DNA of 56,539 nt. Source: a virus. The stretch is taken from IMG/VR virus record IMGVR_UViG_3300030098_005086, positions 1-56,539 of that record; one strand, written 5' to 3'. This document shows, one piece after another, positions 26,939-36,947 of this stretch (positions within the stretch are counted from its first letter, which is position 1; each line of letters begins with the position of its first letter). The notes below the pieces were generated by a model that did no database searches, was not told the DNA's origin, and saw only the letters and a program-made list of their open reading frames with translations. The translations under genes were made by a program, and so were the position numbers.

Positions 26939-29900
26939 CTATCTTCGTCTTTGTCTTCTTAGCTGTCTCTCTTTCTCTCTTCGTTCTTTTTCTTTACGTT
27001 TCTGTTGTCTTTTATACTCAGGCGTGCTTTTTCTTAGTTCTTTCTGTCTTTGTAAATCTCTATACGCCTTAGGGTCTAGGATTTTTAAGTCTCGTTCTGA
27101 TATTTTCTTTTTCTTTTTAGGCTTTTCTTTTTTGCCCTGAATTTGATACTCACTATAATTAAGAAGTCTCATAATAGCTTCGCCCGGTGGAACATTAGGG
27201 TTGTCAAGCTCGCCTAGGTTATACCACCACTTTAATAATGCAGGAGCAGGAGAAGGCCCTATTGTTGTTAGTTCCGAAATAAGTTCCATGAGCGCTTTAT
27301 CTACCTTTTCACCCTGTTTTCTTAACCTGTCCCGTTTTTCTCGAGTCGAGGTGTCTCTTTGATATTTTTCTAATTGTGTTTTCGTTTTTTTAAAGTTGTT
27401 AAACTTTTTCAATATTCTTTTTGTTGTTTCAAGGTAACCTAGCGATTTAGGGCTAAACTCCCATGGCTTCCCTTGCGCTAAGTCTGCAAGTCCTGAGATA
27501 GCTTCGCCCGCTAGAAAAAATGAGTTTAGGTTTCCAATCACCACCGCTCTTAACATGTCATCTTCATCCTCATCTCTCCATGGGCGCAACATGCCCGGCA
27601 ACCCTAGTGCCACATATTGAAAGAAAGCAGGCATAACTGTATGATACATTAAGAATGTTCTCATGTTATCCACCATTGTTCCTTTACTAGATTCCCCTTT
27701 GGCCTTACGATATAAAGCGCGGATAGCTTGAATCTCTTTTCTCATATATTGCTTAGGGGTTGTTAAAAACATGTTATGCGCCCTAATAAAAGGATTGTGA
27801 GTTTGGTAGTAGTCTTTGTCTTGTATATCCCCTGACTGCTGAGTTCGTTTAGTATCTTTTTCAAATTTCTTAATGGCGTGGTCAATTACCTCTTTCTCGC
27901 TAGCCTTAGGATTAGCTTTTCTATATTGGTCTTTATAGTAATTATAATTAGGCATACCACCCAACATAATCGCCGTTCTATCACCCCATTTAGTGGTGTA
28001 CATTAAGAAGTTTAAATACCATTGTTTATAACCTCCAGGCACGAAACTTTGCATTCCTTCTTCGCTATAGCTTTCAATAACTTGAAGAATAGAATTATAT
28101 TTTCTGTCTTGCATATACACAGAGTTATCTCTAATTTCTTTCCATGTGCTTGCTACATCTTTAATGTTCTTTACACTATATTTTATCCAATTTCTTATCC
28201 CTATATCATTAGCGTAAGTGATGGATGATGTTAATTGTTTTAAGGCAATTACCGGAGATAGTGCTAGTCGCGAAGCAATAAAAAAATTGTTAGAAGTATT
28301 TATCCACCACGCCATCTTGGGGTCAGTGGATGCTCGATTAGCCACCCGTTTAATAGATTCTTTAATTAAGCCATATACTTCTTGGCTGTGCAGGGTGGTA
28401 ATAGCATCTTTAATCGTTTGGTTATCAAAAATTTTATTAATATCTCTAATACTTTCCGCATAGGCGGCAAAATACTCCATGTCGTTCAAGTAGGTAAGTA
28501 GTGCGTCTGTTCCGTCCATAGCTCTAATGGGGTCAGGGTTGTCTGTTCGTATGTGGGTTGAGTCCCCTGTGACCTGCTGTGTCCCCACGAAAGCTCCATT
28601 TTCCCCCAATAGATTTAAAGGTTGAGTTTCTGTTCCCTCTTTATATATACGTCCCGCATAGTTTTGATTCCACGGCATGTCGGTTCGATATATTTTTCTA
28701 TACACTTTATTATAGTGCTCATATAAACTTGGGAACAATTCGTTCACCTGCCAATTAGCAAACTCGTTTAACTTAGGATATTTAGTTTCTAGTAACTCTG
28801 TCATTTCTTGCATTACCCGTTTATACTCAGGACCAAATGCGTTGTCGGCGGCAAAGCTTGGATGATTTATAGGGTCTTTAAATTGATTAACCAAATAGTA
28901 CATTTGATTAGGAGATAATTTGAGTGCCGGTTGGGCAGCAATCATTTGCTCATAAAAAGTTTTATTTTCAGGGGTTGGGTCTTTCTCTACCATCTCCTTG
29001 GCTTTTTGAACCTCGTTATTAGTATATATACCTGTGTCTACCTGAACTCTGTTTTCCCTAGATTTTTTCGCCCAATTCTTGCCATAGAGCTCTTGGAGCT
29101 TGTTTTGCATTAACTGCTCCATCTCCATCCTTCGTTTCTTAAACACTCTAGATGCAGCATCTATTTTATCTACTACTAATTTTTGTAGTTTCCCTCCAAA
29201 CATTTCGCCTGGAAGCTTGCTTATTAAATCCATTAACCCATCTAACGCCTCGGACTTGTTGATAAATAAATTAATACCTTCCCCTATCCTTTTCATATAC
29301 TTAGTCAACCTCCCCTCTTGTCTTTCTTTATTCTTTTTATCTGTCGTTAGTTTAGATAGTATCCTTTTTATTTTATCCTCAAACTTAGGGTCGTTAACAT
29401 CTATCTCTTCTCCTGTGATTTCAGAATAAGCTTCTGCCATTTCTTTTTTATATTTCTCATGTGCTGCTTGAAGCTCCGCAGCCAACTGAGTTTTACCTGA
29501 ATCTATTAATTCAGTTAAATCCATGTTAGCATCACCGAGTATTTCTGCTTTACTTGCGTTGGTATCTTCTAAAATATTAGCTTCTAGTAAGTTGATAGCA
29601 ATATCTAAAGCTACCATGTCACTTATCTCAGCAGTTGACAATTTATCTTTAACGCTTAAAGCATTGAAGTCGTTTAATAGTTTAGTTTTTTTAGCTATAA
29701 TTTCGTCTACTGATAGTTTTTTATACTTGCCTAAATATTTTTTTACTTTATCAATTTTTCTTCTAGTCTCGTTATCTATCTTCACTCCTTTCTTTATACC
29801 ATTTTCAATACGGGTATATTTATCGTTTAAGATATTGTCAATATTAGAGTTAAGAATCTCTACATTCTTTTTAACCACAAGGTTGTCTACCTTGGTCATT

Positions 29901-32900
29901 ACTTCTTGAATGTTATTTTTATCCGCACGAGCAATTTCTCTTACTAAAGTTAAGGCTTCCGTTCGTGTATACAATCCTTTAGGCAGGTATCGACGCATGT
30001 AATTTTTTAAATCTCTCTTTAAGGCTTGCAAGTTTCTCTCACTCTTTTGCATAGATGATGCAATGACTTTAAGGTTTCTAAGACGATTAGCCACATTTGT
30101 AGTAGGATTCCCTTCTAATAAAGTTTGGGCCTCACTAATCATTAAGGCCTGCTGCTTAGAGTGCCCTCTTTTTCTTACAGTTTTCCCTGCTCTTTTATAA
30201 GTGTCTGCCTCTTGCTTAAACTCAGGTAAACTTTCTATATATTCTACCACCTTATCTACAACCTGTGAATCAGGTAAAGGCTTGTCTCTCTTGCTATTTG
30301 CTTCAAATAATTTAGCTTGATAAGCTATTATTTTTTTCATTAACTTTGCACCCGCCTTTTGTCCTCCTTTCATGCTTGTGAAGCTCTTAGGAACATTAGT
30401 GGCTAAAGCCTTATTAACTTCACTAGCTTTAAACTTCTTTGTGGTTTTAGTTAAAAACTCTTTTATTCGTGCGTCTGTAAACCCTGCTTCTCTTCCTTCT
30501 TTAATATAAGCGTCTAGGCTCATCTCTTGTTTAGGCATTGTCTTTCGAACCGGAACAACAGGTTTTCCTTTCTGCTGTCTTTTAAGATTAGGATTAATCT
30601 TTCTATCATTTTTAGTTATATAAATATCTCTAGCTCCAGACTCTGCTCTCTTGGCTGATAAACCAAGGGGTTTTACAAGCTCTTGCACTCGGCTTAATAT
30701 ATTGTTAGCAGGGATAAACCCTTCACTATCCATATTAAATCTTCGACTAATTTCTGCTAGTGTTAATTTTTTAGGTGCGCTTTTTTTAGGTTTAGGTTGA
30801 GCTGCCTTTCTTCTTTCCACCTCCATCTGTGTTGCTTCAGCCGCTTTTAAATTATCTCCTAGTTCTATTTTTTTCTGCTCAAAAAACTCATCAGGATTAA
30901 AGTCTTCGGTTAATTCCGAGGTATCAAAGTCCATGGATAATTGTTGTTGACGCTTAGCGCCTTGAGCCGCCTGCTTTTCTTGAGGGGCCATCCGCGTTAG
31001 ATATTGGATGTCTTCTGTGGTTATCTGTTTTCCTTTTCTAAATTTTGTAGATAGAGTATTTAATAAATCAATTACCGCTTCTTCATCTGTGGTTAATTGT
31101 TTAATAAAAGACATTTGGAAACCTATTTTTTGTCCTAACTCTTTTAACCATTTTAATACAAAATTTTTCTCAGGCTTACTTAAGTTGCTGAAATTAGATG
31201 CTAGGATTCCGGTGAGTTCTGCAAGCTGTTCTTCGTTTTGAATGGACGTATCATAGGTGGCTGCAAATTCTTCTAGTCGTTTTCTTAAAACACTTTCTTT
31301 TCCTAAAGACTGTTGAACTGCCTTTATCATGTTGGCTGTGACCGCTGCGGTGTCTGCGCCTAGCTTATCCACCAATACCGCATGAAATAATTCATGAGGG
31401 ATAGTAGTTAAAGATGCTATCTCAGAATTAATATGAATCGTCTTGTTGTCAATATCATATTCTGCACTTGCTCCTTCCTCTCCATGTTTATTAAATAAAT
31501 CTGTAGTTTCGTGGAATACTATTTTAACATCGGGCACTATCGCTTTCACGGCCTTCATTCCTGATTGAGCAATCTTTTGGAGCACGCTCAATTCTACTAC
31601 AGGCGCGGCCACTTCGGGAGCGGGGGTTTGTTCTAGGGTGGGGTCCCCTTTTTGCTGACGCTTACTTTTGTTTAAAATAATATCATCTCCCACATATTCG
31701 GTTTCTGTATTCTCGTCTACATCAATATTAAAATACTCCGCTATTTCTTTTTGGTCTTCAGTTAAGGGTTTGTCTACGGTAATAGTTTCCTTTTCGGTCT
31801 CCGTGGTTGTTGCGAGCTCATCTAAGGCTCTTTGTCCTTGTATTTTAGCCTCAGCGTCATCTAGTAGTTCTACGAGCTTAGCGTCAACCTCCTCGTCTGT
31901 AGGAGATTTAATTCCTCCCTTCTTTAATTGTTCTATAGCATAGTCTCGAGTGAAGCTAATAACTTCTGAAACAGTATTGCCATCTTCATCTATGGATTGG
32001 GTACGCCTAAATACTCCTCCGTCTAAAATAGATTTTATTTGCTCACCAATTAATCTAAGTTTGCTTTTGCCTGCATCAGTATCGTTTCCTTTTAACTTTA
32101 ATTTTTGAATTTCCAAATCGGTCAGAGCTTCAAGTTGGGTTTCGTCAGTGACGCCCGCCTCCTTTAGTTTAGCTTTTATACTTTCTCTGTTTAACACATT
32201 CTCTTTAGCCTTTGTGGCATCTTGCAAAAGGGTGTCATCATTTTTTATTTCAATCTTTGCTCCTGCAATCTCTTCAGGAGTTCCCTTCTCTAAAAGGTCA
32301 ATAACTTCATAAGCAGGCACGATTTCTCCGTTTAACTTATATTCAGGAGTTTTGAGTAGACCCAACCCTACGGTAACAGGGGCGGTTGTTGTTCCCGCAA
32401 TACCTTCAAAACCAATCTCAGCTACATCCATGTCTTGGCCGGCCACTATTCTACCTCCCACTTCTCCGAGTGAACCTCCCACGGCTTCTGTACCTATACC
32501 GGTGGCGGCTCCTGCAAGCTTAGAGGCTTTATCGCTCATTCTCTTAGCTTTCTGTAGCCCCTTAGCAGTGCTTCCCACAAGCTTGGTGGTTAACCCCCCT
32601 GTGATAGCATCAATTGAACCAATAGTTATACCACGGCCTAAGGCTTTTCTTCTTATTCTGCCCATAGCCTCGGCATCTTCTAGCACAGCACGTATATTAG
32701 CATTAGTTAACTCCTTTCCTTCTCCTATTTCTTCTTGTAAAAATTCAGCAAAACTTAGCCCCGCTTCTAGCGTTGTTGTTGCACCAAAGATACCACCTGC
32801 AATAGCTCCCGGTATTGCCCCTATTCCTAGGGTAGTTGCTCCTCCTGCCAAGCCACCTACTCCTGCTCCTGTTCCTGCTCCTGCCGCAACAGTAGGATTA

Positions 32901-33604
32901 GCCATGGCGGACACCGAAGAGACAAAGAGGGCCGGCACAACCGATGGATTTTTCCACACTCCCTTTAAAAAACCTAGCCACCCTCCTCCGTTTTTTTTAT
33001 AAACCTTATTAAAGTCTTGCATTTCATCAGACGGCCCTTGTTCTTGCATCCTTTTTTGAGCATTAATAAACTCTTGGATTTGTTTATTACTTACGTTTTT
33101 ACCACTAGTAAATAAAGCCAAAGACTCATCGATACTTGCACCTTGTGCTTGACCTTGTTGCCATGCTCTCCATATATCTCCTACTAAATCTGTAAAGGGG
33201 TTGACACCAAATTTTTTTTCAAAGGCAGTTTTTACTTCATCAGACCCTTCTTTTTTATTAGGGTCTATTCGTTTATACTCCTCATCAACAACATCGGTAA
33301 CTGTTATTTGGTCATCAGGGGGTGGCGATAATTCCGTAGAAATAGTTTCCCCATCTGATTCCATATCTTCCTGACCCGAAGCAGAGTCGAAAGTGCCTTT
33401 TTTTTTTACTTCCATGGTATTAAATGCTGACATGAAAGTATCTTGGTCGGTATCGCGGAATAATTCATTATCTACACCAAGCTCATAGAGCTGAGTGAGT
33501 TGCTCAGGATTGGCATTAGCAAACATTTCTACATCAACATTGTCGGGGTTAATGAGATTGTTCTCCACATACAGGTCATATATTTGTTGTACTTGTTCGT
33601 TCAC
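26939..33604 (-). CDS. Giant internal virion (ejection) protein with zincin motif
   Basis: A 2221-aa protein and the longest gene. Parts in order: acidic N-terminus (1-200); a Gly/Ala-rich hydrophobic zone (about 218-283, GTGAGVGGLAGGATTLGIG) fit for membrane insertion; a metallopeptidase-like domain with TIPHELFHAVLVDKLG, HExxH at about 737-741; a long charged helical region (about 900-1600); and a C-terminal half with hydrophobic MPAFFQYVALGLPGML near 1990. Its place after gp14- and gp15-like genes matches T7 gp16, but it is far longer than gp16 (1318 aa) and no transglycosylase motif is seen. Similar long polyvalent proteins carry zincins. It probably enters the host with the DNA and acts there. 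Confidence 0.72.
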   Translation of the reverse strand: MNEQVQQIYDLYVENNLINPDNVDVEMFANANPEQLTQLYELGVDNELFRDTDQDTFMSAFNTMEVKKKGTFDSASGQEDMESDGETISTELSPPPDDQITVTDVVDEEYKRIDPNKKEGSDEVKTAFEKKFGVNPFTDLVGDIWRAWQQGQAQGASIDESLALFTSGKNVSNKQIQEFINAQKRMQEQGPSDEMQDFNKVYKKNGGGWLGFLKGVWKNPSVVPALFVSSVSAMANPTVAAGAGTGAGVGGLAGGATTLGIGAIPGAIAGGIFGATTTLEAGLSFAEFLQEEIGEGKELTNANIRAVLEDAEAMGRIRRKALGRGITIGSIDAITGGLTTKLVGSTAKGLQKAKRMSDKASKLAGAATGIGTEAVGGSLGEVGGRIVAGQDMDVAEIGFEGIAGTTTAPVTVGLGLLKTPEYKLNGEIVPAYEVIDLLEKGTPEEIAGAKIEIKNDDTLLQDATKAKENVLNRESIKAKLKEAGVTDETQLEALTDLEIQKLKLKGNDTDAGKSKLRLIGEQIKSILDGGVFRRTQSIDEDGNTVSEVISFTRDYAIEQLKKGGIKSPTDEEVDAKLVELLDDAEAKIQGQRALDELATTTETEKETITVDKPLTEDQKEIAEYFNIDVDENTETEYVGDDIILNKSKRQQKGDPTLEQTPAPEVAAPVVELSVLQKIAQSGMKAVKAIVPDVKIVFHETTDLFNKHGEEGASAEYDIDNKTIHINSEIASLTTIPHELFHAVLVDKLGADTAAVTANMIKAVQQSLGKESVLRKRLEEFAATYDTSIQNEEQLAELTGILASNFSNLSKPEKNFVLKWLKELGQKIGFQMSFIKQLTTDEEAVIDLLNTLSTKFRKGKQITTEDIQYLTRMAPQEKQAAQGAKRQQQLSMDFDTSELTEDFNPDEFFEQKKIELGDNLKAAEATQMEVERRKAAQPKPKKSAPKKLTLAEISRRFNMDSEGFIPANNILSRVQELVKPLGLSAKRAESGARDIYITKNDRKINPNLKRQQKGKPVVPVRKTMPKQEMSLDAYIKEGREAGFTDARIKEFLTKTTKKFKASEVNKALATNVPKSFTSMKGGQKAGAKLMKKIIAYQAKLFEANSKRDKPLPDSQVVDKVVEYIESLPEFKQEADTYKRAGKTVRKRGHSKQQALMISEAQTLLEGNPTTNVANRLRNLKVIASSMQKSERNLQALKRDLKNYMRRYLPKGLYTRTEALTLVREIARADKNNIQEVMTKVDNLVVKKNVEILNSNIDNILNDKYTRIENGIKKGVKIDNETRRKIDKVKKYLGKYKKLSVDEIIAKKTKLLNDFNALSVKDKLSTAEISDMVALDIAINLLEANILEDTNASKAEILGDANMDLTELIDSGKTQLAAELQAAHEKYKKEMAEAYSEITGEEIDVNDPKFEDKIKRILSKLTTDKKNKERQEGRLTKYMKRIGEGINLFINKSEALDGLMDLISKLPGEMFGGKLQKLVVDKIDAASRVFKKRRMEMEQLMQNKLQELYGKNWAKKSRENRVQVDTGIYTNNEVQKAKEMVEKDPTPENKTFYEQMIAAQPALKLSPNQMYYLVNQFKDPINHPSFAADNAFGPEYKRVMQEMTELLETKYPKLNEFANWQVNELFPSLYEHYNKVYRKIYRTDMPWNQNYAGRIYKEGTETQPLNLLGENGAFVGTQQVTGDSTHIRTDNPDPIRAMDGTDALLTYLNDMEYFAAYAESIRDINKIFDNQTIKDAITTLHSQEVYGLIKESIKRVANRASTDPKMAWWINTSNNFFIASRLALSPVIALKQLTSSITYANDIGIRNWIKYSVKNIKDVASTWKEIRDNSVYMQDRKYNSILQVIESYSEEGMQSFVPGGYKQWYLNFLMYTTKWGDRTAIMLGGMPNYNYYKDQYRKANPKASEKEVIDHAIKKFEKDTKRTQQSGDIQDKDYYQTHNPFIRAHNMFLTTPKQYMRKEIQAIRALYRKAKGESSKGTMVDNMRTFLMYHTVMPAFFQYVALGLPGMLRPWRDEDEDDMLRAVVIGNLNSFFLAGEAISGLADLAQGKPWEFSPKSLGYLETTKRILKKFNNFKKTKTQLEKYQRDTSTREKRDRLRKQGEKVDKALMELISELTTIGPSPAPALLKWWYNLGELDNPNVPPGEAIMRLLNYSEYQIQGKKEKPKKKKKISERDLKILDPKAYRDLQRQKELRKSTPEYKRQQKRKEKERREKERQLRRQRRR

Positions 33605-33605
33605 C

Positions 33606-35786
33606 TTATTCTTCTTCTTGGTTTAGTTGTTGTGCAATAGCTTCCTGCATTTTTTTATGTAAACTTGTATAGGCATCCCATTTTTTTCTTTCATATTCTT
33701 CTCCTAATGTAGTTTGGAACTCATTAAAAGTTATCCTCTTATCTTCAAATATATTAGGATATCTTTCAAACAAGTCTAATACTATTTGTTGTTTCTCTTC
33801 TGAAGGCTTTCCTACTCTTATTGATTGAACATTTTCTCTAAACTGCTCTTCCACCGTGCTAGGCCCAACTTCTTCTTCCTCTTCCTCTTCCATATTATTT
33901 TGGCGGTTAGACTGATTGTTCAAAAAGATATTGTCCCCCGGAGGAACATTTTGAGTTCTCGTAGGCGAAGTTCTCTTCGGAGTGTACTGCTTCATATAGT
34001 CATCATAAATTCCCTGAAGGTCATCTTTGATTAATGACAAGTCTTTATTGTTAAGTAGCCCGGTTCCTGTGCTTTTCCACTCCAAATCTTCTTTTACGAG
34101 GTTGCCATCGATATATACATTGAAGTAATTATTTCCTTTATCAGAGGGCTTTACCTCGACATCTATATCTGAACGCCTCATACCACTTCCTTCAAAGGCT
34201 TTTATTAACACGTCTTCAATTGCAGGGGCATGCTCACTATTGCTAGTAATCGTTGGTGTATCTTTTATATATTCTCCAAGACTTTTATCTCCCTCAATAA
34301 TAATGTTATCAAAGTCAGAAGCTTCATAAACGAGGTCTCTAGAGCCTAAGTAAGGATTTATTGTTCTGCCTGTAATATCCGTAATCTGATTATTTTCACT
34401 AAAAATAGTATAAGAGTCATCCCACTCTTGTTCTTTGTCAGGATTTAAAAATTCCCATAGAGCTTCTATCCTAGCTTCATTACTAGTAGCATCACCTACG
34501 TTTATTTTCTTTTGTGTTCTATCACCATAATAATCAACAAAGGTCACTATATAAGTGTCTACATTGCCGTCCCCATCTTCATCGATTCTATCAAAAGTTT
34601 CAATAGTTTTCTGTTGTTCTTCCGGTAGGTCAGATTTAAAGGTGTTGTAGTTTTCTTTTAATATCTTTTCAGCCAACTCCGCATTCTCTCCTGTTTCATC
34701 TGAAACAAAAATATCTAGCTTCTCTATTATCTCGTCTCCTGTAAGCTTACCTTTACCTTTACCTTTACCTTTTCCTTTGTCTGTTCTAGGCTTCTTCTCA
34801 AATCCTACCGCCATTTCCATTTTGCTTCCTAAATGATTTCTCACCGCATCTAGCTGACTGTCTTGAAACTCTAATTCAAGAACACCCGAGTTGTTGGCGT
34901 TAAATTGTTTAAAGAATAAGGTTCCTGTTCCTCCGTTCTCTATTTTATCAGCTTCAAATTCTTCCCTATTCGTGGTAGACCTATACTCAATTCCGTTTTC
35001 ATTTGTGCCAAGACTCTCCGTAAGGACACTAGAAATGTTATAATCATTAGTCATGGCCTCAGAAATAGCCGCCTCTTTAACTGTGTTCCACTCTGCTTTT
35101 ATACGAGGGTTGTCTATTAACATTTGAGGAGTATAACTTTTAAAGTCATCAATGTATTTAGTTTGGCTCTCCACCCAATCTAATTCATCAAACCTATCAT
35201 ATCTTTGATTCATTCCATTAAGTATGGTTTCAATGCTGTTGAGAGTCTCGGGTTTTATTACTCCCTTTTCATCTTTTTCACCCATCATAATTCTCCCTGT
35301 ATTCGGGTCTATATAAATCCCGTGGGTTTCGAAATTTATTAAACCTCCATATTCCTCCCAAGCTTCGTCCTCTAAGGTTTGATTTATATTGGCCTGAGTT
35401 CTTTCATTAATAGTAGCAAAATTAGCTTGTAATTCTTTGGCCGCCTCAAAAACACGCTTAGTATCACTCATCATGTTTTGTCTTTGAAGTGTATAATCTC
35501 TTAAGTTTAATTGACCATTTTTAAGTTGTCGCTCAAGCTCTAATGTTTGTGCTCGTAAATCTTGAGCAAGTTGAGCTACACCATCACTTGTACCTTTGTG
35601 TTGTCCTTGGGGGTTGTTTTCAAGATACTCTAGGTCAGTAGCTAATTTGTCGTCTATTTCTTTTTTTCTCCGCGCCCTATCCTCCATTATATCCACAATG
35701 GTTTGGGAGTAGTTCGCCCCTATCTTGCTCCAATTTATCGGCTCAAGTCTTTCGCCTTTCTCATATCCAAAATACGTTTCTGCCAT
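33606..35786 (-). CDS. Internal virion protein, T7 gp15-like by size and position
   Basis: 726 aa (T7 gp15 is about 747). Begins MAETYFGYEKGERLEPINWS, with long helical N-terminal coiled regions (about 30-130). A (Gly-Lys) run GKGKGKGKGKGK lies at about 335-346, encoded by a simple repeat near 34748-34780. DRIDEDGDGNVDT (about 398-410) looks like an EF-hand or calcium loop. The tail has a Glu run EEEEEEE. The order GNAT-like, gp14-like, gp15-like, gp16-like matches T7 genes 13-16. It likely forms part of a channel across the periplasm after ejection. Confidence 0.6.
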   Translation of the reverse strand: MAETYFGYEKGERLEPINWSKIGANYSQTIVDIMEDRARRKKEIDDKLATDLEYLENNPQGQHKGTSDGVAQLAQDLRAQTLELERQLKNGQLNLRDYTLQRQNMMSDTKRVFEAAKELQANFATINERTQANINQTLEDEAWEEYGGLINFETHGIYIDPNTGRIMMGEKDEKGVIKPETLNSIETILNGMNQRYDRFDELDWVESQTKYIDDFKSYTPQMLIDNPRIKAEWNTVKEAAISEAMTNDYNISSVLTESLGTNENGIEYRSTTNREEFEADKIENGGTGTLFFKQFNANNSGVLELEFQDSQLDAVRNHLGSKMEMAVGFEKKPRTDKGKGKGKGKGKLTGDEIIEKLDIFVSDETGENAELAEKILKENYNTFKSDLPEEQQKTIETFDRIDEDGDGNVDTYIVTFVDYYGDRTQKKINVGDATSNEARIEALWEFLNPDKEQEWDDSYTIFSENNQITDITGRTINPYLGSRDLVYEASDFDNIIIEGDKSLGEYIKDTPTITSNSEHAPAIEDVLIKAFEGSGMRRSDIDVEVKPSDKGNNYFNVYIDGNLVKEDLEWKSTGTGLLNNKDLSLIKDDLQGIYDDYMKQYTPKRTSPTRTQNVPPGDNIFLNNQSNRQNNMEEEEEEEVGPSTVEEQFRENVQSIRVGKPSEEKQQIVLDLFERYPNIFEDKRITFNEFQTTLGEEYERKKWDAYTSLHKKMQEAIAQQLNQEEE

Positions 35787-35802
35787 TGTGTAGTGGTTTT
35801 AT

Positions 35803-36513
35803 CTAATTATTTAAGCTAGAAGTGTCTATAGTTACCCCCGGCATTCCTCCGCCTGTATAATGTCCTCCTTGCGGCAAAAAGTCTTGATACGTGCTACTAG
35901 TATAAGGGTCGACGCCTGGATTTACCCCTCCTCCTAGACTATCATATAAAGGAACGAGAGAGCCGAGTCCTGAAATACCTTGCTGAATAGAACTATGCAT
36001 ATTGGCCGTAGCTTGATTAGCTCTGTTGGCAGCATTGGCTGATGCTACTTGAGCTCCCCCCGCTTCTTGTACCGATAAATCACTTAATACATCTCTTAAC
36101 CGCGCATCTTCGTTTCTCTTTTTTTCTTCTATGGCTGCCATCTCTTGCGACATTCGGCCTGTGGTAGCTTGTTGTCCTTTTTGACTTGCTAACAATATTC
36201 TAGAAGCCACTGCCCCAACCCCTCTCGAATCTCCTTGTTCTGCTGCATCAATTAAGTTAGCACTAGTAGCTAACATAGCCTCTCTCTCTAACTCATAGGG
36301 TGTTTTATTAACACTTAATCCTTCATAAAAATTTATATCCATTCCTTTACGAGCCTGCTTATAAGCTTTACTTGCCGCTTTACTTGCCGCTTTTTGGTCT
36401 TTACGAGCTTGCTTGGCTTGTTTATTGGATTGGACGGCCCCATATACTGCCCCCCCTACGGTTGCTACTGCGGTTATTCCCGCTGCTACTGCTGTTACTG
36501 TTGCTGCTGCCAT
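35803..36513 (-). CDS. Internal virion protein, T7 gp14-like
   Basis: 236 aa (T7 gp14 is 196). A hydrophobic Ala/Gly/Val N-terminus (MAAATVTAVAAGITAVATVG) is followed by a basic-amphipathic stretch (QSNKQAKQARKDQKAASKAA), then Gln/Ala-rich helices and a Gly-rich end. T7 gp14 likewise inserts in the outer membrane to form a pore during DNA entry. Assignment rests on this profile and on gene order, since sequence similarity cannot be judged here. Confidence 0.6.
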   Translation of the reverse strand: MAAATVTAVAAGITAVATVGGAVYGAVQSNKQAKQARKDQKAASKAASKAYKQARKGMDINFYEGLSVNKTPYELEREAMLATSANLIDAAEQGDSRGVGAVASRILLASQKGQQATTGRMSQEMAAIEEKKRNEDARLRDVLSDLSVQEAGGAQVASANAANRANQATANMHSSIQQGISGLGSLVPLYDSLGGGVNPGVDPYTSSTYQDFLPQGGHYTGGGMPGVTIDTSSLNN

Positions 36514-36514
36514 A

Positions 36515-36928
36515 TTACTTAAATACTTTTATCATCTCTTGAGTATATTGGTCTCCCGCTTTAAACCCAAGTCCTTGATATGTTTTTGTTAATCCTTTAT
36601 GCCGTAAAAGAGCATAAGCATATTTGTTTCCTGACTGACTACATATGTCAGATAAGGTGTTAATTAATAATTCTAAAGCCTCTTGTCTCTCGGGATTTTT
36701 ACGATAACTCTTATCAGAAATAATCCAATCCACCCAACCAACTTTAGAATTAGTGTTATAAATAAACCCCGCACACACAGGGGTTTCATTATCATACACC
36801 ATCAGTCCTCCTGTCCCATCTTGGGGTAAAAAATCCCGAGCGGGGGGTAGCCATTTCCAATCTTTCCACCATCCCACCAAGTGATTATCATAATCCTCGT
36901 GAGTTAAAGGTTTTATAGTAAATTTCAT
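36515..36928 (-). CDS. GNAT-fold protein, internal virion protein A-like
   Basis: 137 aa with the pattern of an acetyltransferase fold: MKFTIKPLTHEDYDNHLVGW, a central GGLMVYDNETPVCAGFIYNT, DWIISDKSYRKNPERQEALE (acetyl-CoA loop region) and GLTKTYQGLGFKAGDQ. The standard R/Q-x-x-G-x-G/A loop is weak. The T7-type gene 13 product of related phages is often annotated the same way. Read with its own leaderless promoter (36934-36941). It may acetylate, or serve only as an assembly factor for the internal core. Confidence 0.65.
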   Translation of the reverse strand: MKFTIKPLTHEDYDNHLVGWWKDWKWLPPARDFLPQDGTGGLMVYDNETPVCAGFIYNTNSKVGWVDWIISDKSYRKNPERQEALELLINTLSDICSQSGNKYAYALLRHKGLTKTYQGLGFKAGDQYTQEMIKVFK

Positions 36929-36933
36929 TACTA

Positions 36934-36941
36934 CAAAGATA
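36934..36941 (-). promoter_or_regulatory. Promoter -7 box for the internal virion protein genes
   Basis: TATCTTTG on the minus strand, with 5 nt between it and the ATG at 36928, implying a leaderless transcript for the ejection-protein operon. Confidence 0.65.
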
Positions 36942-36947
36942 ATAAAA

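Noticed and set aside
32352-33002. 216-codon plus-strand reading opposite the giant internal protein gene
   Set aside because: Pro/Ala/Ser-rich complement of the Gly/Ala-rich region of the real gene; no start signal and no family. The same holds for the many plus-strand readings between 27 and 56 kb.
26939-33604. Lytic transglycosylase domain as in T7 gp16
   Set aside because: No convincing catalytic Glu motif of the SLT type near the N-terminus; the only clear enzyme motif is HExxH near residue 737.
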